Shown: positions 18,986 through 27,814 of the stretch, piece after piece
Numbering within the stretch: position 1 is the stretch's first letter
How the letters are laid out: every line of letters starts with the position of its first letter
Origin: Streptomyces sp. HUAS CB01
Lineage (GTDB): Bacteria; Actinomycetota; Actinomycetes; Streptomycetales; Streptomycetaceae
DNA: 64,000 nucleotides
Reading direction: 5' to 3'
Assembly: GCF_030406905.1 (NCBI RefSeq)
Contig: NZ_CP129137.1
Span: forward strand, 2,049,001-2,113,000
The notes under the pieces: generated by a model
Seen by the model: the letters and a program-made list of their open reading frames with translations, nothing else
Databases searched by the model: none
Told to the model about the DNA's origin: nothing
Program-made: the position numbers and the translations under genes

Positions 18986-18998
18986 GGCGATCAGCAGG

Positions 18999-20450
18999 TC
19001 AGCCGAGTGCCGCGACGCGGTCCCGGTAGGTGCGGACCGCCGCCGCGTCGCGGTAGGGCTCCAGGCGCCGCTCGAAGTCGCGCACGTACTCGATGGCCCG
19101 TGCCGACCTCATCTCCGAGGCCTGCTGCGCCGCCTCCACCCCCAGGGCGCACGCCTGGTCCAGCTCCCCCAGGCCGAGCCTGGAGGTGGCCAGGACGACG
19201 CGGCAGAAGAGCCGGCTGCGGGCGAACCCGGGGGCGCGCAGCTGGAGGGAGCGCTCGGCGTGCTGCACGGCCGCCCGGTACTGCTGCAGGTCGCGGTGGC
19301 AGTGCCCGAACTCGTCGGCCAGCTGCGCCTCGTCGAAGAACCGTGCCCAGTGCGGCACGTCGTCCCCCGGCCGCGCGGTGTCCAGCGTGCGCTCGGCCCG
19401 GACGAGCGAGGCCGTGCAGGAGCGGACCTCCCCGAGCACTCCGTGGCCGCGGGCCTCGACCGCGTGCAGCAGGGCCTGGACGGCGGGCGGGGCGGAGGAG
19501 CCGACGCCCTGCTGGGCGACCCGGGTGAGCTGGACGGCCTCCCGTCCGTGGCCGAGGTAGACGGCCTGCCGGGCCATCGTGACCAGCACGTACGCCCCGT
19601 AGGCCCGGTCGCCCGCCGCCTGGGCCAGCCGCAGCGACTGGACGAAGTACCGCTGGGCGAGGCCGTGGGCGGCGATGTCGAACGACGTCCAGCCCGCGAG
19701 GCGGGTGAGATCGGCGACGGCCCCGAACAACCGGCGTCCGGTGCTCTCCCCGTACGTGCCGCGCAGCATCGGCTCGGCCTCGTGCTCCAGGTAGCGGACG
19801 AGTGCTTGGCGGGCGTGACCGCCTCCGTAGGCGTGGTCGAGGGTCCGGAAGAGCTCGCCCACCGAGCGCAGGGCCGCGATGTCGCCGGGGCTCACGCGCT
19901 GTCCCGGCCCCCGGTCGGTGCCGCGCTGCCGCGGGACGGAGGCCCTGCCGCCCTGCCCGGGCACCCTGGCCTGGGCGCCGCTCTGGGCGGGCTCCCCGCG
20001 GCCCACGCGCTCGTCGGCGCGGCCGATCAGCCAGTCGCGGCTCGGGACGACGAGACCGGCCGGTGTGAACGCGATCTTGCGCAGTTCGGCGTGGCTGCCC
20101 GAGTCCTTGCGCCAGAGCCCGCTGACGATGTCCACGGCCTCCTCGGGGGTGGCGGCGAACTCCAGCCCCGCGTACACCGGCGCACACGCGTCCAGGCCCA
20201 GGTCCTGGGCGGACAGCCGCCGGCCGAGCCGCCGGGTGAAGACCTCGGCGATCAGGGCGGGCGTGGTGCCGCGCGGCTGCTGCCCGCGCAGCCAGCGGGT
20301 CACGGACGTCTTGTCGTACCGCAGGTCGAGGCCGTGCTCCAGGCCGAGCTGGTCCACCCGGCGGGCCAGCCCCGCGTTGGAGAAGCCGGCTTCGGCGATG
20401 AGTGCGGCGAGCTGGCGGTTCGGGGTGCGCTGCGGGGGTCGGTCCGTCAT
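18999..20450 (-). CDS. HTH regulator with C-terminal TPR-like repeats (NsdA-like group)
   Basis: 483 residues. The N-terminus holds a Cro/XRE-like DNA-binding region (NAGLARRVDQLG followed by DKTSVTRWLRG, about 25-56). The long helical C-terminal two thirds have tetratricopeptide-like repeats, for example LRLAQAAGDRAYGAYV and HAERSLQLRAPG. This layout is common among streptomycete developmental and antibiotic regulators such as NsdA. The ATG at 20450 has CAGGAG about 13 nt upstream. A linker with Gly/Arg/Gln (about 150-180) separates the parts. Target genes cannot be read from the sequence. Confidence 0.8.
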   Translation of the reverse strand: MTDRPPQRTPNRQLAALIAEAGFSNAGLARRVDQLGLEHGLDLRYDKTSVTRWLRGQQPRGTTPALIAEVFTRRLGRRLSAQDLGLDACAPVYAGLEFAATPEEAVDIVSGLWRKDSGSHAELRKIAFTPAGLVVPSRDWLIGRADERVGRGEPAQSGAQARVPGQGGRASVPRQRGTDRGPGQRVSPGDIAALRSVGELFRTLDHAYGGGHARQALVRYLEHEAEPMLRGTYGESTGRRLFGAVADLTRLAGWTSFDIAAHGLAQRYFVQSLRLAQAAGDRAYGAYVLVTMARQAVYLGHGREAVQLTRVAQQGVGSSAPPAVQALLHAVEARGHGVLGEVRSCTASLVRAERTLDTARPGDDVPHWARFFDEAQLADEFGHCHRDLQQYRAAVQHAERSLQLRAPGFARSRLFCRVVLATSRLGLGELDQACALGVEAAQQASEMRSARAIEYVRDFERRLEPYRDAAAVRTYRDRVAALG

Positions 20451-20497
20451 CAGCTGTGCGGTCTCCTGCCTTCCGGGCCCGGGTGCGGCCCTCGCAG

Positions 20498-20550
20498 CCT
20501 GGGGGTTCCCCCAGGCAGCTCTGGGGGGAGTAGCTCTGGGGGAGGAACGG
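20498..20550. repeat. Short hairpin plus duplicated AGCTCTGGGGG in the regulator leader
   Basis: CCTGGGGG-TT-CCCCCAGG (20498-20515) is followed by two copies of AGCTCTGGGGG. This looks like the small G-run/C-run dispersed repeats common between streptomycete genes. It lies in the presumed 5' leader of the minus-strand regulator. Confidence 0.5.
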
Positions 20551-20706
20551 CGCGAATTTAGCGGCCCATACCGGCGCAACCGCCGCCTTCGTCCCGCATT
20601 CATCCGATCGTGTGAGGATTGAGGGCAGCGCTGACGGGTGCGACACGAGTCGTAGAGTGGCCGGAGCGTGATGAGTGCACCGTGAACGCTTTAGGGAGGC
20701 ACAACG

Positions 20707-21546
20707 GTGAGCGAGCTGCGATTTGTCCATCTGGGCTTCGGCGACGACGCCGTCGAGTACCAGGCTGCCTGGGACGAGCAGCGCCGTGTGCACGCGGCCC
20801 GGTTCGCCGGCGAGATCCCCGACACCTGTCTGCTGCTGGAGCACCCTCCGGTCTACACGGCCGGACGGCGTACGGAGGACAGCGAGCGGCCGCTGGACGG
20901 CACCCCCGTCGTCGACGTCGACCGCGGCGGGAAGATCACCTGGCACGGTCCCGGTCAGCTGGTCGGCTATCCGATCATGCAGCTGCCCCGGCCCGTGGAC
21001 GTGGTCGCCCACGTGCGGCGCCTGGAGGAGGCGCTGATCCGGACCTGCGCGGACTTCGGCGTGGAGACCACCCGGGTCGAGGGCCGCAGCGGCGTCTGGG
21101 TGCTCGGCGACCCGGTGGACCAGCGCCCGTCGACGGGCGGGCTGTCGCTGGACTTCGACCCCCGGCTGCACGACGAGGAGTTCGACCCGCGACTCAGCGG
21201 CCCGGAGTACGCCCCGTCCAACGCCGGCCAGCGCCGTGAGGACCGCAAGCTCGCCGCCATCGGCATCCGCGTCGCCAAGGGCGTGACGATGCACGGCTTC
21301 GCCCTCAACGTGAACCCGGACAACACCTGGTTCGACCGGATCGTGCCCTGCGGCATCCGGGACGCGGGCGTGGCCTCGCTCGCGAACGAGCTGGGCCGTG
21401 ACGTGACGATCGCCGAGGTCCTGCCGGTCGTCGAGAAGCACCTCCGCGAGGTGCTGGAGAACGCCGACCTGCGGCCCCGGGCCGTGGAGGGCGCCACCGG
21501 GCCGGAGGCCGCCGGCCGGGCGCCCGAGCCCGCCCCGGCGGGCTGA
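20707..21546 (+). CDS. lipB: Octanoyltransferase (lipoate biosynthesis)
   Basis: 279 residues. LipB moves the octanoyl chain from acyl-carrier protein to lipoyl-domain lysines. The signature [18 protein letters not shown] is at about residues 76-93. The catalytic Lys is in [12 protein letters not shown] and the catalytic Cys in IVPCGI. The GTG at 20707 has GGGAGG nine nucleotides upstream. The C-terminal tail is longer and Ala/Pro-rich compared with the enterobacterial enzyme. lipA follows on the same strand, and the products serve the two-lipoyl E2 encoded at 5.5 kb. Confidence 0.95.
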   Translation: MSELRFVHLGFGDDAVEYQAAWDEQRRVHAARFAGEIPDTCLLLEHPPVYTAGRRTEDSERPLDGTPVVDVDRGGKITWHGPGQLVGYPIMQLPRPVDVVAHVRRLEEALIRTCADFGVETTRVEGRSGVWVLGDPVDQRPSTGGLSLDFDPRLHDEEFDPRLSGPEYAPSNAGQRREDRKLAAIGIRVAKGVTMHGFALNVNPDNTWFDRIVPCGIRDAGVASLANELGRDVTIAEVLPVVEKHLREVLENADLRPRAVEGATGPEAAGRAPEPAPAG

Positions 21547-21648
21547 GGAATGCCCGCCCCTGGCCAGAGGTTGGCCACGGGTGAGGGCATCACATTCAAC
21601 GGGCGTACCCTGGGGTCCGCCGAGGAATCGAAGTGTAGGGAGCCGGTC

Positions 21649-22638
21649 GTGTCCGCTGTAGCACCCGACGGACGCAAGATGCTGCGCCTGGAGGTCCGGA
21701 ACAGCCAGACCCCCATCGAGCGCAAGCCCGAGTGGATCAAGACCCGGGCGAAAATGGGTCCCGAGTACAACCAGCTGCAGAAGCTCGTCAAGAGCGAGGG
21801 TCTGCACACGGTGTGCCAGGAGGCCGGCTGCCCGAACATCTTCGAGTGCTGGGAGGACCGCGAGGCCACCTTCCTCATCGGCGGTGACCAGTGCACCCGG
21901 CGCTGCGACTTCTGCCAGATCGACACGGGCAAGCCGCAGGCGCTCGACCGTGACGAGCCGCGCCGCGTCGGCGAGTCGGTCGTCACGATGGACCTGAACT
22001 ACGCCACGATCACCGGCGTCGCCCGCGACGACCTGGAGGACGGCGGCGCCTGGCTGTACGCGGAGACCGTGCGCCAGATCCACGCGCAGACGGCGGGACG
22101 CGAGGCCGGCCGCACCAAGGTCGAGCTGCTGATCCCCGACTTCAACGCCGAGCCGGACCAGCTGGCCGAGGTCTTCTCCTCCCGCCCCGAGGTGCTGGCG
22201 CACAACGTCGAGACGGTGCCGCGCATCTTCAAGCGCATCCGTCCCGGCTTCCGCTACGAGCGCTCGCTGAAGGTGATCACGGAGGCCCGCGCGGCCGGCC
22301 TGGTCACCAAGTCGAACCTGATCCTCGGCATGGGCGAGACCCGCGAGGAGGTCAGCGAGGCGCTGCAGCACCTGCACGACGCGGGCTGCGAGCTGATCAC
22401 CATCACCCAGTACCTGCGGCCGTCCGTCCGGCACCACCCCGTCGAGCGCTGGGTGAAGCCGCAGGAGTTCGTGGAGCTCAAGGAGGAGGCCGACGAGATC
22501 GGCTTCTCCGGTGTGATGTCGGGTCCGCTGGTGCGTTCCTCGTACCGGGCCGGGCGGCTCTACCAGCAGGCCATGGACCAGCGCCGGTCCGCCGCCGCGC
22601 AGCAGGACGGGGACGTCCCGGCGGCCCACGCGGTGTGA
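21649..22638 (+). CDS. lipA: Lipoyl synthase (radical SAM)
   Basis: 329 residues. LipA inserts two sulfurs into octanoyl groups. Both iron-sulfur binding sets are present: [12 protein letters not shown] for the auxiliary cluster and CTRRCDFC for the radical-SAM cluster. The GTG at 21649 ([12 protein letters not shown]) gives the usual N-terminus; the frame is open to 21550 but without a better start. It lies about 100 bp after lipB and probably shares its transcript. A hairpin follows. Confidence 0.95.
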   Translation: MSAVAPDGRKMLRLEVRNSQTPIERKPEWIKTRAKMGPEYNQLQKLVKSEGLHTVCQEAGCPNIFECWEDREATFLIGGDQCTRRCDFCQIDTGKPQALDRDEPRRVGESVVTMDLNYATITGVARDDLEDGGAWLYAETVRQIHAQTAGREAGRTKVELLIPDFNAEPDQLAEVFSSRPEVLAHNVETVPRIFKRIRPGFRYERSLKVITEARAAGLVTKSNLILGMGETREEVSEALQHLHDAGCELITITQYLRPSVRHHPVERWVKPQEFVELKEEADEIGFSGVMSGPLVRSSYRAGRLYQQAMDQRRSAAAQQDGDVPAAHAV

Positions 22639-22685
22639 ATTCACGCACAAGAACTTACCGGCCAGTAATGGCCGAGACGATGCGG

Positions 22686-22721
22686 CCCGTACGCTCCCCG
22701 CAGGTCGGGGGCGCGTACGGG
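22686..22721 (+). terminator. Hairpin terminator after lipA
   Basis: CCCGTACGC (22686-22694) pairs with GCGTACGGG (22713-22721), with additional CCCC/GGGG pairing inside. Confidence 0.7.
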
Positions 22722-22765
22722 TCGCGTCATGCATCCGGCGGTGCGCGGAAAGGTTTCATCAGTGT

Positions 22766-22797
22766 TTGACCGGCGAGTCACGCCCTGGTAACACCAG
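22766..22797 (+). promoter_or_regulatory. Candidate promoter of the 67-residue gene
   Basis: TTGACC (22766-22771), a 17-nt spacer, then TAACAC (22889-equivalent position 22789-22794). CTGGT-AAC-ACCAG (22785-22797) is an inverted repeat overlapping the -10 and could be an operator. Confidence 0.4.
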
Positions 22798-22872
22798 TCA
22801 GTGACTCTGACTTCACGCACAGCACGCACACTCCCACCGCTCACCACCCCGCCCCCGAGGGAGACCTCCGCC

Positions 22873-23076
22873 ATGCAGGCCGCGACTTCCGTACGCGCCA
22901 ACGCCTTCCCGACCCTCACCCAGGCCCTCCTCGCCGTCGAGTCCGTCATCCTGGGCGGCGGCCAGCGCACCGCCCGCCGAAACGCCTGGACCGCGGTCCT
23001 CGAGGACCGGCGCCGCGCCAAGGACCGGGTCGAGGCGCAGCACGTCCTGGAGGCCGTGGCGACTCGCTCCTCCTGA
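22873..23076 (+). CDS. Small conserved hypothetical protein (67 aa)
   Basis: A 67-residue basic helical protein that starts at the ATG at 22873 (MQAATSVRANAF) and ends LEAVATRSS. A GAGGGAGA ribosome binding site lies about 9 nt upstream. I do not recognise a family; from memory a similar small ORF follows lipA in other streptomycetes. No signal peptide or membrane segment is visible. The longer frame from 22801 is less likely. Confidence 0.65.
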   Translation: MQAATSVRANAFPTLTQALLAVESVILGGGQRTARRNAWTAVLEDRRRAKDRVEAQHVLEAVATRSS

Positions 23077-23095
23077 GGCACGTAAACTTCAGGAC

Positions 23096-23794
23096 ATGGC
23101 GAGGAAGGATCAGGCAGAGAACTCTGCGAACCCCGGGCGACTGAAGCAGATCGCCCTTACCTACAAGATGACCCGACGGGTCGACTCCAAGGTCGGTCTT
23201 GTCGTCGCGGGTGTGGGAATCGTCACCTTCGGTGTCTTCCTCGCGATCGGTTTCCTGATCGACCACCCGATCTATCTGGGCATCCTGGGCTTCCTGCTGG
23301 CCTTCCTCGCGATGGCGATCGTCTTCGGACGCCGCGCCGAGCGTGCCGCCTTCGGGCAGATGGAAGGACAGCCGGGAGCGGCGGCAGCCGTGCTGCAGAA
23401 CGTGGGCCGAGGCTGGACCACGACCCCTGCGGTCGCGATGAACCGCAACCAGGACGTCGTCCACCGGGCCGTCGGCCGCGCCGGCATCGTGCTGGTGGCC
23501 GAGGGGAACCCGAACCGGGTCAAGACCCTGCTGGCGGCCGAGAAGAAGCGGATGGCCCGGGTCGCCGTGGACGCCCCGGTGCACGACATCATCGTCGGCA
23601 ACGACGAGGGCCAGGTGCCGCTGAAGAAGCTGCGCACCACGATGACGAAACTGCCCCGTGTACTGACCGGCCCGCAGGTGACGCAGACGAACGACCGTCT
23701 GCGCGCGATGGGCGACCTGATGAGCAACATGCCGCTGCCGAAGGGCCCGATGCCGAAGGGCATGCGGATGCCGCGAGGCGGAAAGATGCGCTGA
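23096..23794 (+). CDS. DUF4191 membrane protein
   Basis: 232 residues. After a charged N-terminus there are two adjacent membrane segments (about 36-58 and 61-80, such as VGLVVAGVGIVTFGVFLAIG). A cytosolic basic domain follows, ending in a Met/Pro/Gly/Lys-rich tail (PKGPMPKGMRMPRGG). DUF4191 proteins are actinobacterial and usually sit beside lipA, as here; their role is unknown. The ATG at 23096 is 19 bp after the preceding small gene, so the two may be co-transcribed. Confidence 0.85.
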   Translation: MARKDQAENSANPGRLKQIALTYKMTRRVDSKVGLVVAGVGIVTFGVFLAIGFLIDHPIYLGILGFLLAFLAMAIVFGRRAERAAFGQMEGQPGAAAAVLQNVGRGWTTTPAVAMNRNQDVVHRAVGRAGIVLVAEGNPNRVKTLLAAEKKRMARVAVDAPVHDIIVGNDEGQVPLKKLRTTMTKLPRVLTGPQVTQTNDRLRAMGDLMSNMPLPKGPMPKGMRMPRGGKMR

Positions 23795-23847
23795 CGTCGT
23801 CCGTCCCGGCTGTCGCCGCGGACGCGTACGACTGCACGGACACGGAC

Positions 23848-23884
23848 GAAGAGGGCGCCCCGGTCGGACCGGGGCGCCCTCTTC
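23848..23884. terminator. Strong hairpin terminator after the DUF4191 gene
   Basis: 18-bp arms (23848-23865 and 23867-23884) fold about a minimal loop. It lies 54 bp after the stop and ends 10 bp before the first CRISPR-like repeat. Confidence 0.8.
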
Positions 23885-23894
23885 GCATGCGCGT

Positions 23895-24044
23895 GCGGCC
23901 TCCACGCGTGCGCGGGCTCGTCATCGGGTCGGCGAGCGGCTGCAGCAGCGGCACCGCGGCCTCCACGCGTGCGCGGGCTCGTCGGGCAGCACGACGTCCT
24001 CACCGGCATGTTGGGCGCGGCCTCCACGCGTGCGCGGGCTCGTC
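23895..24044 (-). CRISPR. Orphan three-repeat CRISPR-like array, type I-E geometry
   Basis: Three identical 28-nt repeats lie at 23895-23922, 23956-23983 and 24017-24044. They are separated by two unrelated 33-nt spacers (23923-23955 and 23984-24016), so the period is exactly 61 bp. On the minus strand the repeat contains GAGCCCGCGCACGCGTGGAG. This closely resembles the CCCGCGCACGCGGGGA core of actinobacterial type I-E repeats, so the minus orientation is proposed. No cas gene occurs in the window. CGCATGCGCGTGCGG occurs directly at both flanks (23884-23898 and 24043-24057). A fourth repeat is not found on either side. Confidence 0.75.
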
Positions 24045-24365
24045 GCATGCGCGTGCGGGTCGCGGACGCGAGCGGTGCGCGACTGCGGCAGGGCCGGGGC
24101 GGTACGGCGCGAGGTGCGTACTCCGCCGCGGGACGCACAGGACCGGGCGACGGTACGGGGAGCGCCCGGAGGGCGGCGTACGGGGCACCCGCCCGTGGGC
24201 ACGCCGCGGTACGGAAGAGCCCGGGCGGCGGGCCGCACGGCACCGGGTCCGTCGCCACGGGGACGTCCCCGCGGACCGCCGCACCGGGCGTCCGCCCTCC
24301 GTCCTCCGCCTGCCGTCCGCCGGTCGCGGGCTTTCGCGCGGGCGGCGCAACGCGCGGGAGACGCG
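24045..24365. other. Gene-free stretch between the array and the RDD gene
   Basis: About 320 bp of GC-rich DNA with no supportable gene. If the array is read on the minus strand, its leader would lie here, but I see no AT-rich leader. Confidence 0.4.
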
Positions 24366-24833
24366 TCAGATGCGTACCTGGACCGCGCGGGCGAGCCGGT
24401 CGTGGAGGCCGCGGCCGTCGCGGTCCCAGACGAGTGCCGGGACGGCCAGGCAGAGCAGCACGCTGCGGACGAGGACCCAGCCCACGCCGAGCCGTCCGCC
24501 GTTCTCGCTGACGACCCGCAGCCCGAGGAGCCGCTTGCCGGGAGTGCTGCCGACGGTACCGATCGTCAGCACGCCGAGCACGAAGAACACCAGCAGCGCC
24601 GGATTGCCCGTGGCGGACCAGTCGCGTCCGGTGATGAGGCCGTATGCGATGAGCACGCACAGGCCCCAGTCGATGAAGAGCGCGCCGAAGCGCCGCCCGA
24701 GCGGGGCGACGGATCCCGGCCCCTGTTCCGGCAGCCCGAGCCGTTCGCCCCGGTAGCCGAAGTCGGCGCCCATGTCCTCGGCCGCCGCGCGGGGCCCGGA
24801 CAGCCACGATCCGATTGCTTGCCTGTTGTCCAC
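24366..24833 (-). CDS. RDD-family membrane protein
   Basis: 155 residues. The RDD domain has the family motifs [10 protein letters not shown] (first membrane segment, with Arg and Asp), a second hydrophobic segment [20 protein letters not shown], and [11 protein letters not shown] third hydrophobic segment lies near the C-terminus. Function is unknown; RDD proteins are small integral membrane proteins, some acting in ion or solute transport. The GTG at 24833 gives [10 protein letters not shown]. It is divergent from glnA, as is common in Streptomyces. Confidence 0.88.
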   Translation of the reverse strand: MDNRQAIGSWLSGPRAAAEDMGADFGYRGERLGLPEQGPGSVAPLGRRFGALFIDWGLCVLIAYGLITGRDWSATGNPALLVFFVLGVLTIGTVGSTPGKRLLGLRVVSENGGRLGVGWVLVRSVLLCLAVPALVWDRDGRGLHDRLARAVQVRI

Positions 24834-25134
24834 CCGACCACGGTACTGGGCACGCTGTCGATCACCGCCTGCCGGGTGCCCCGAAGGCCGTGGCCGCGCG
24901 GGTTTCCCGGCCTCCGGCCACCCCCCGGAAGGGCCCGGAGGAGGGCGGCCGGGAGGCCCGGCGAGGCGTGTCGCCGCACGGCGCTCCGGCCGCCCGGTTA
25001 ACTTCCGCGAAACAAATGAGTCATGCTGGAGAAATCCCGGCTGCCTAGGGTCGTGTCCTGCGTGTGCCACCGCACTGGCCGCACGACCGAGTCACAACCC
25101 CGCCCCTCCCCGGGTCGGGAGTAGGAGGAGTTGG
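24834..25134 (+). other. RDD gene / glnA divergent regulatory region
   Basis: A 301-bp gap containing the GlnR-type site at 24998-25035 and the glnA ribosome binding site GGAGGAG (about 25124-25130). No gene is visible. Confidence 0.5.
24998..25035 (+). promoter_or_regulatory. GlnR-type binding site, four half-sites
   Basis: TTAAC-n6-GAAAC-n6-GTCAT-n6-GAAAT with exact 6-nt spacing (24998, 25009, 25020, 25031). This matches the known GlnR a1-b1-a2-b2 layout (gTnAc-n6-GaAAc). It lies 100 bp before glnA and implies nitrogen control. Confidence 0.85.
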
Positions 25135-26544
25135 ATGTTCCAGAACGCCGACGACGCCAAGAAGTACATCGCGGACAACGACGTGAAGATGATCGACGTC
25201 CGGTTCTGCGACCTTCCCGGCGTGATGCAGCACTTCACGATTCCGGCCACGGCGTTCGACCCGTCCGAGGAGCTCGCCTTCGACGGCTCGTCGATCCGCG
25301 GCTTCCAGGCCATCCACGAGTCGGACATGGCGCTGCGCGCGGACCTCTCCACGGCGCGTCTGGACCCGTTCCGCCGTGACAAGACCCTCAACATCAACTT
25401 CTTCATCCACGACCCGATCACGGGCGAGCAGTACAGCCGCGACCCGCGGAACATCGCCAAGAAGGCCGAGGCCTACCTCGCCTCCACCGGCATCGCGGAC
25501 ACCGCGTACTTCGGCCCCGAGGCCGAGTTCTACGTCTTCGACTCGGTGCGCTTCGCCACCTCGGCGAACGAGGGCTTCTACCACATCGACTCCGAGGCGG
25601 GCGCCTGGAACACCGGCGCCATCGAGGACAACCGCGGCTACAAGGTCCGCTACAAGGGCGGCTACTTCCCGGCCCCGCCGGTCGACCACTTCGCCGACCT
25701 GCGCGCCGAGATCTCCCTCGAGCTGGAGAACGTCGGCCTGCAGGTCGAGCGCCAGCACCACGAGGTCGGCACCGCAGGTCAGGCCGAGATCAACTACAAG
25801 TTCAACACGCTGCTCGCCGCGGCCGACGACCTGATGCTCTTCAAGTACATCGTGAAGAACGTCGCCTGGCGCAACGGCAAGACCGCGACCTTCATGCCCA
25901 AGCCGATCTTCGGTGACAACGGCTCCGGCATGCACGTCCACCAGTCCCTGTGGCAGGGCGGCTCCCCGCTCTTCTACGACGAGCAGGGCTACGCGGGCCT
26001 CTCGGACACCGCCCGCTACTACATCGGCGGCATCCTGAAGCACGCCCCGTCGCTGCTGGCCTTCACCAACCCGACGGTGAACTCGTACCACCGCCTGGTG
26101 CCGGGCTTCGAGGCGCCGGTGAACCTGGTGTACTCGCAGCGCAACCGCTCGGCCGCGATGCGTATCCCGATCACGGGCTCGAACCCGAAGGCCAAGCGCG
26201 TCGAGTTCCGCGCCCCGGACCCGTCGTCCAACCCGTACCTGGCGTTCTCGGCGCTGCTGCTCGCGGGCCTCGACGGCGTCAAGAACAAGATCGAGCCGGC
26301 CGAGCCGATCGACAAGGACCTCTACGAGCTCGCCCCCGAGGAGCACGCGGGCGTCCCGCAGGTCCCGACCTCGCTCCCGGCGGTCCTCGACGCCCTCGAG
26401 GCGGACAACGAGTACCTCCAGGCCGGCGGTGTCTTCACTGCCGACCTGATCGAGACGTGGATCGACTACAAGCGGACGAACGAGATCGCCCCGATCCAGC
26501 TGCGCCCGCACCCGCACGAGTTCGAGCTCTACTTCGACATCTAG
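25135..26544 (+). CDS. glnA: Glutamine synthetase type I
   Basis: 469 residues of the dodecameric GSI. It condenses glutamate and ammonia with ATP. The N-terminal beta-grasp domain has DGSSIRGF. The ATP and metal regions are [20 protein letters not shown] and [10 protein letters not shown]. The adenylylation tyrosine is in [10 protein letters not shown], so post-translational control by an adenylyltransferase is expected. The ATG at 25135 has GGAGGAG upstream. Transcription is probably activated through the four-part GlnR site. Confidence 0.97.
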   Translation: MFQNADDAKKYIADNDVKMIDVRFCDLPGVMQHFTIPATAFDPSEELAFDGSSIRGFQAIHESDMALRADLSTARLDPFRRDKTLNINFFIHDPITGEQYSRDPRNIAKKAEAYLASTGIADTAYFGPEAEFYVFDSVRFATSANEGFYHIDSEAGAWNTGAIEDNRGYKVRYKGGYFPAPPVDHFADLRAEISLELENVGLQVERQHHEVGTAGQAEINYKFNTLLAAADDLMLFKYIVKNVAWRNGKTATFMPKPIFGDNGSGMHVHQSLWQGGSPLFYDEQGYAGLSDTARYYIGGILKHAPSLLAFTNPTVNSYHRLVPGFEAPVNLVYSQRNRSAAMRIPITGSNPKAKRVEFRAPDPSSNPYLAFSALLLAGLDGVKNKIEPAEPIDKDLYELAPEEHAGVPQVPTSLPAVLDALEADNEYLQAGGVFTADLIETWIDYKRTNEIAPIQLRPHPHEFELYFDI

Positions 26545-26678
26545 AGCGCAGGGCGGGCCCAGCTGGGCCTGAGGTCCGAGGACATGCTGTGACCTGCGGG
26601 AGCGCGGATCGACGGTTTCCGCCGTCGGGCTGCTTTCCAGGGTCCTGTGCACCGGGTGCGCACCACTCGCACAGGCCC

Positions 26679-26693
26679 CTGACGTACCGTCAG
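26679..26693. promoter_or_regulatory. CTGACG-TAC-CGTCAG palindrome
   Basis: A perfect 6-bp inverted repeat, differing at one base from the palindrome before the TetR gene at 14571-14585. No gene start is close downstream, so its role is unclear; it may be a second site for the same regulator. Confidence 0.35.
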
Positions 26694-26702
26694 ATGTGCA
26701 GC

Positions 26703-26737
26703 AAGGCCGCCGTCTCCGAAGAGGAGGCGGCGGCCTT
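26703..26737. terminator. Long hairpin terminator
   Basis: 15-bp arms (26703-26717 and 26723-26737) with one mismatch and a 5-nt loop. Probably terminates glnA readthrough. Confidence 0.7.
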
Positions 26738-26953
26738 CGTCGCGATGGCTCAGCAGGCGCCGCCCCGTGGGGCACCGTCGTTCGCAGGCGCGGGCATTGC
26801 GCGATCCGGCTCCGTCAACGACGGGGCGCCATCGGCCGGTGGCGGGCTGCGCGCCCCCGCCGCCTGCCCGATGCGGTGGCGCCCTCAGCAGTGGTGCGGG
26901 GTGTCCGCGCCGCGGTCCGTTCGTTGCCCTGCCGTCGCGCCGAAGGTGCGCAA

Positions 26954-26981
26954 CGGCCCCGGTGTGGACACACCGGGGCCG
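26954..26981. terminator. Second hairpin, 13-bp perfect arms
   Basis: CGGCCCCGGTGTG (26954-26966) and CACACCGGGGCCG (26969-26981) flank GA. It faces the minus-strand gene ending at 27107 and is its likely terminator. Confidence 0.7.
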
Positions 26982-27106
26982 CCCTTCCGGGTCGGTGGCA
27001 CGTGAGAGTGCACCGGCCCACTGACCATGCTATGCCTGTGCCGCATTTCCGGCACAAGGGATTCCCGGGTGATGGATCCGCGGTCGGAGAGCACTTCAGC
27101 GCCCTG

Positions 27107-27379
27107 TCAGCCGCGTTCCTCCTCTTCTGTTTCCATGAGCCGGATTCCCTGATGCGTCAGGGTGACCATGGCAGGTGTGTTTCCCCGTGCCCAGTCGACC
27201 GTGACGAGTCCCTCGCCCGCCAGGTACGCACACGCCGCGGCCAGGTCCTGCTCAGGCATTCGGAGGTCGTCGCGCAGCTTCACCCCGGTGACGCCGAGAA
27301 GGCGATTGCCTTCCACGGCCTCGTACAGGGTCTTCATGATCGCTTCGCGGTAGTTCTTCCGCTCGTGGAGTGTTGCCAT
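27107..27379 (-). CDS. Small winged-helix-like protein (90 aa)
   Basis: 90 residues, starting MATLHERKNYRE at the ATG at 27379. The middle (VTGVKLRDDLRMPEQDLAAACAYLAGEGLV) reads like helices of a small winged helix, followed by a possible wing (WARGNTPAMVTLTHQG). It may bind DNA or act as an adaptor. I do not know its targets. It is on the same strand as the following two small genes, 221 bp away. Confidence 0.65.
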   Translation of the reverse strand: MATLHERKNYREAIMKTLYEAVEGNRLLGVTGVKLRDDLRMPEQDLAAACAYLAGEGLVTVDWARGNTPAMVTLTHQGIRLMETEEEERG

Positions 27380-27600
27380 GGTGTGCCGCCCGCTCGTGCC
27401 GGGCCCGGACGAGGGTTGTCGCCCCAGGTCCCGTGTGCGGTCCTGCCCGGAGGACCGACTGGTTGCCGGCCAGGGCCGTGGCCGCCCTGCCGTGTGCGCG
27501 TGGTGTCCACGGTGACCTCGTTCATCGGGATGACGTGCAGGTGGGCGAGGCGGGCCTTGTCCCGCCACACCCACCACCCCCGTCAGGAGGAGGTCATGCG

Positions 27601-27810
27601 TCACCCACGGCCCGTCGCTCGCGGTGGCGGGCGCTCCCGCGTGCCCTGCCGGCGGTCGGCCTTCCGGCTGCGTCGGCCGAATCCCGGCAGGGTGTCGCTG
27701 TAGTGGAATGCCGCGATCCGCTCGTCGTGCCGGCCATTGAGCCGATGGATCAGCAGCGCTCCCACGATGATCATGGCGATGATCACGGACACCGTGATGG
27801 CGATCTCCAT
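27601..27810 (-). CDS. Small single-span membrane protein (69 aa)
   Basis: Starts at the ATG at 27810 with MEIAITVSVIIAMIIVGALL, one membrane segment at the extreme N-terminus, then a basic cytoplasmic tail (RRSRKADRR). TGAGG lies shortly before the ATG. It begins 4 bp after the stop of the DUF5994 paralogue, so the two are almost certainly co-transcribed. I recognise no family. Confidence 0.6.
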   Translation of the reverse strand: MEIAITVSVIIAMIIVGALLIHRLNGRHDERIAAFHYSDTLPGFGRRSRKADRRQGTRERPPPRATGRG

Positions 27811-27814
27811 GACC

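Larger units (their letters stand above)
26545..27106. other. 562-bp gene-free region after glnA
   Basis: It contains a GGGCCCAGCTGGGCC palindrome just after glnA (about 26555-26569), the CTGACG palindrome at 26679-26693 and two strong hairpins annotated separately. The frame that starts at the ATG at 26695 merely reads through the hairpin and is not convincing. Confidence 0.5.

Noticed and set aside
18991..22734. 1247-codon minus-strand frame over lipB-lipA
   Set aside because: Antisense to two certain genes; composition is that of a GC-skew shadow.
23895..24044. Reading the 61-bp repeats as an ordinary minisatellite
   Set aside because: The 28-nt repeats are identical while the 33-nt intervals are unrelated, which fits a CRISPR layout and not a tandem duplication of one unit.
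26695..27005. Possible small gene starting MCSKAAVSEEEAAAF
   Set aside because: The opening residues are the translation of a terminator hairpin and the remainder has no coding character.
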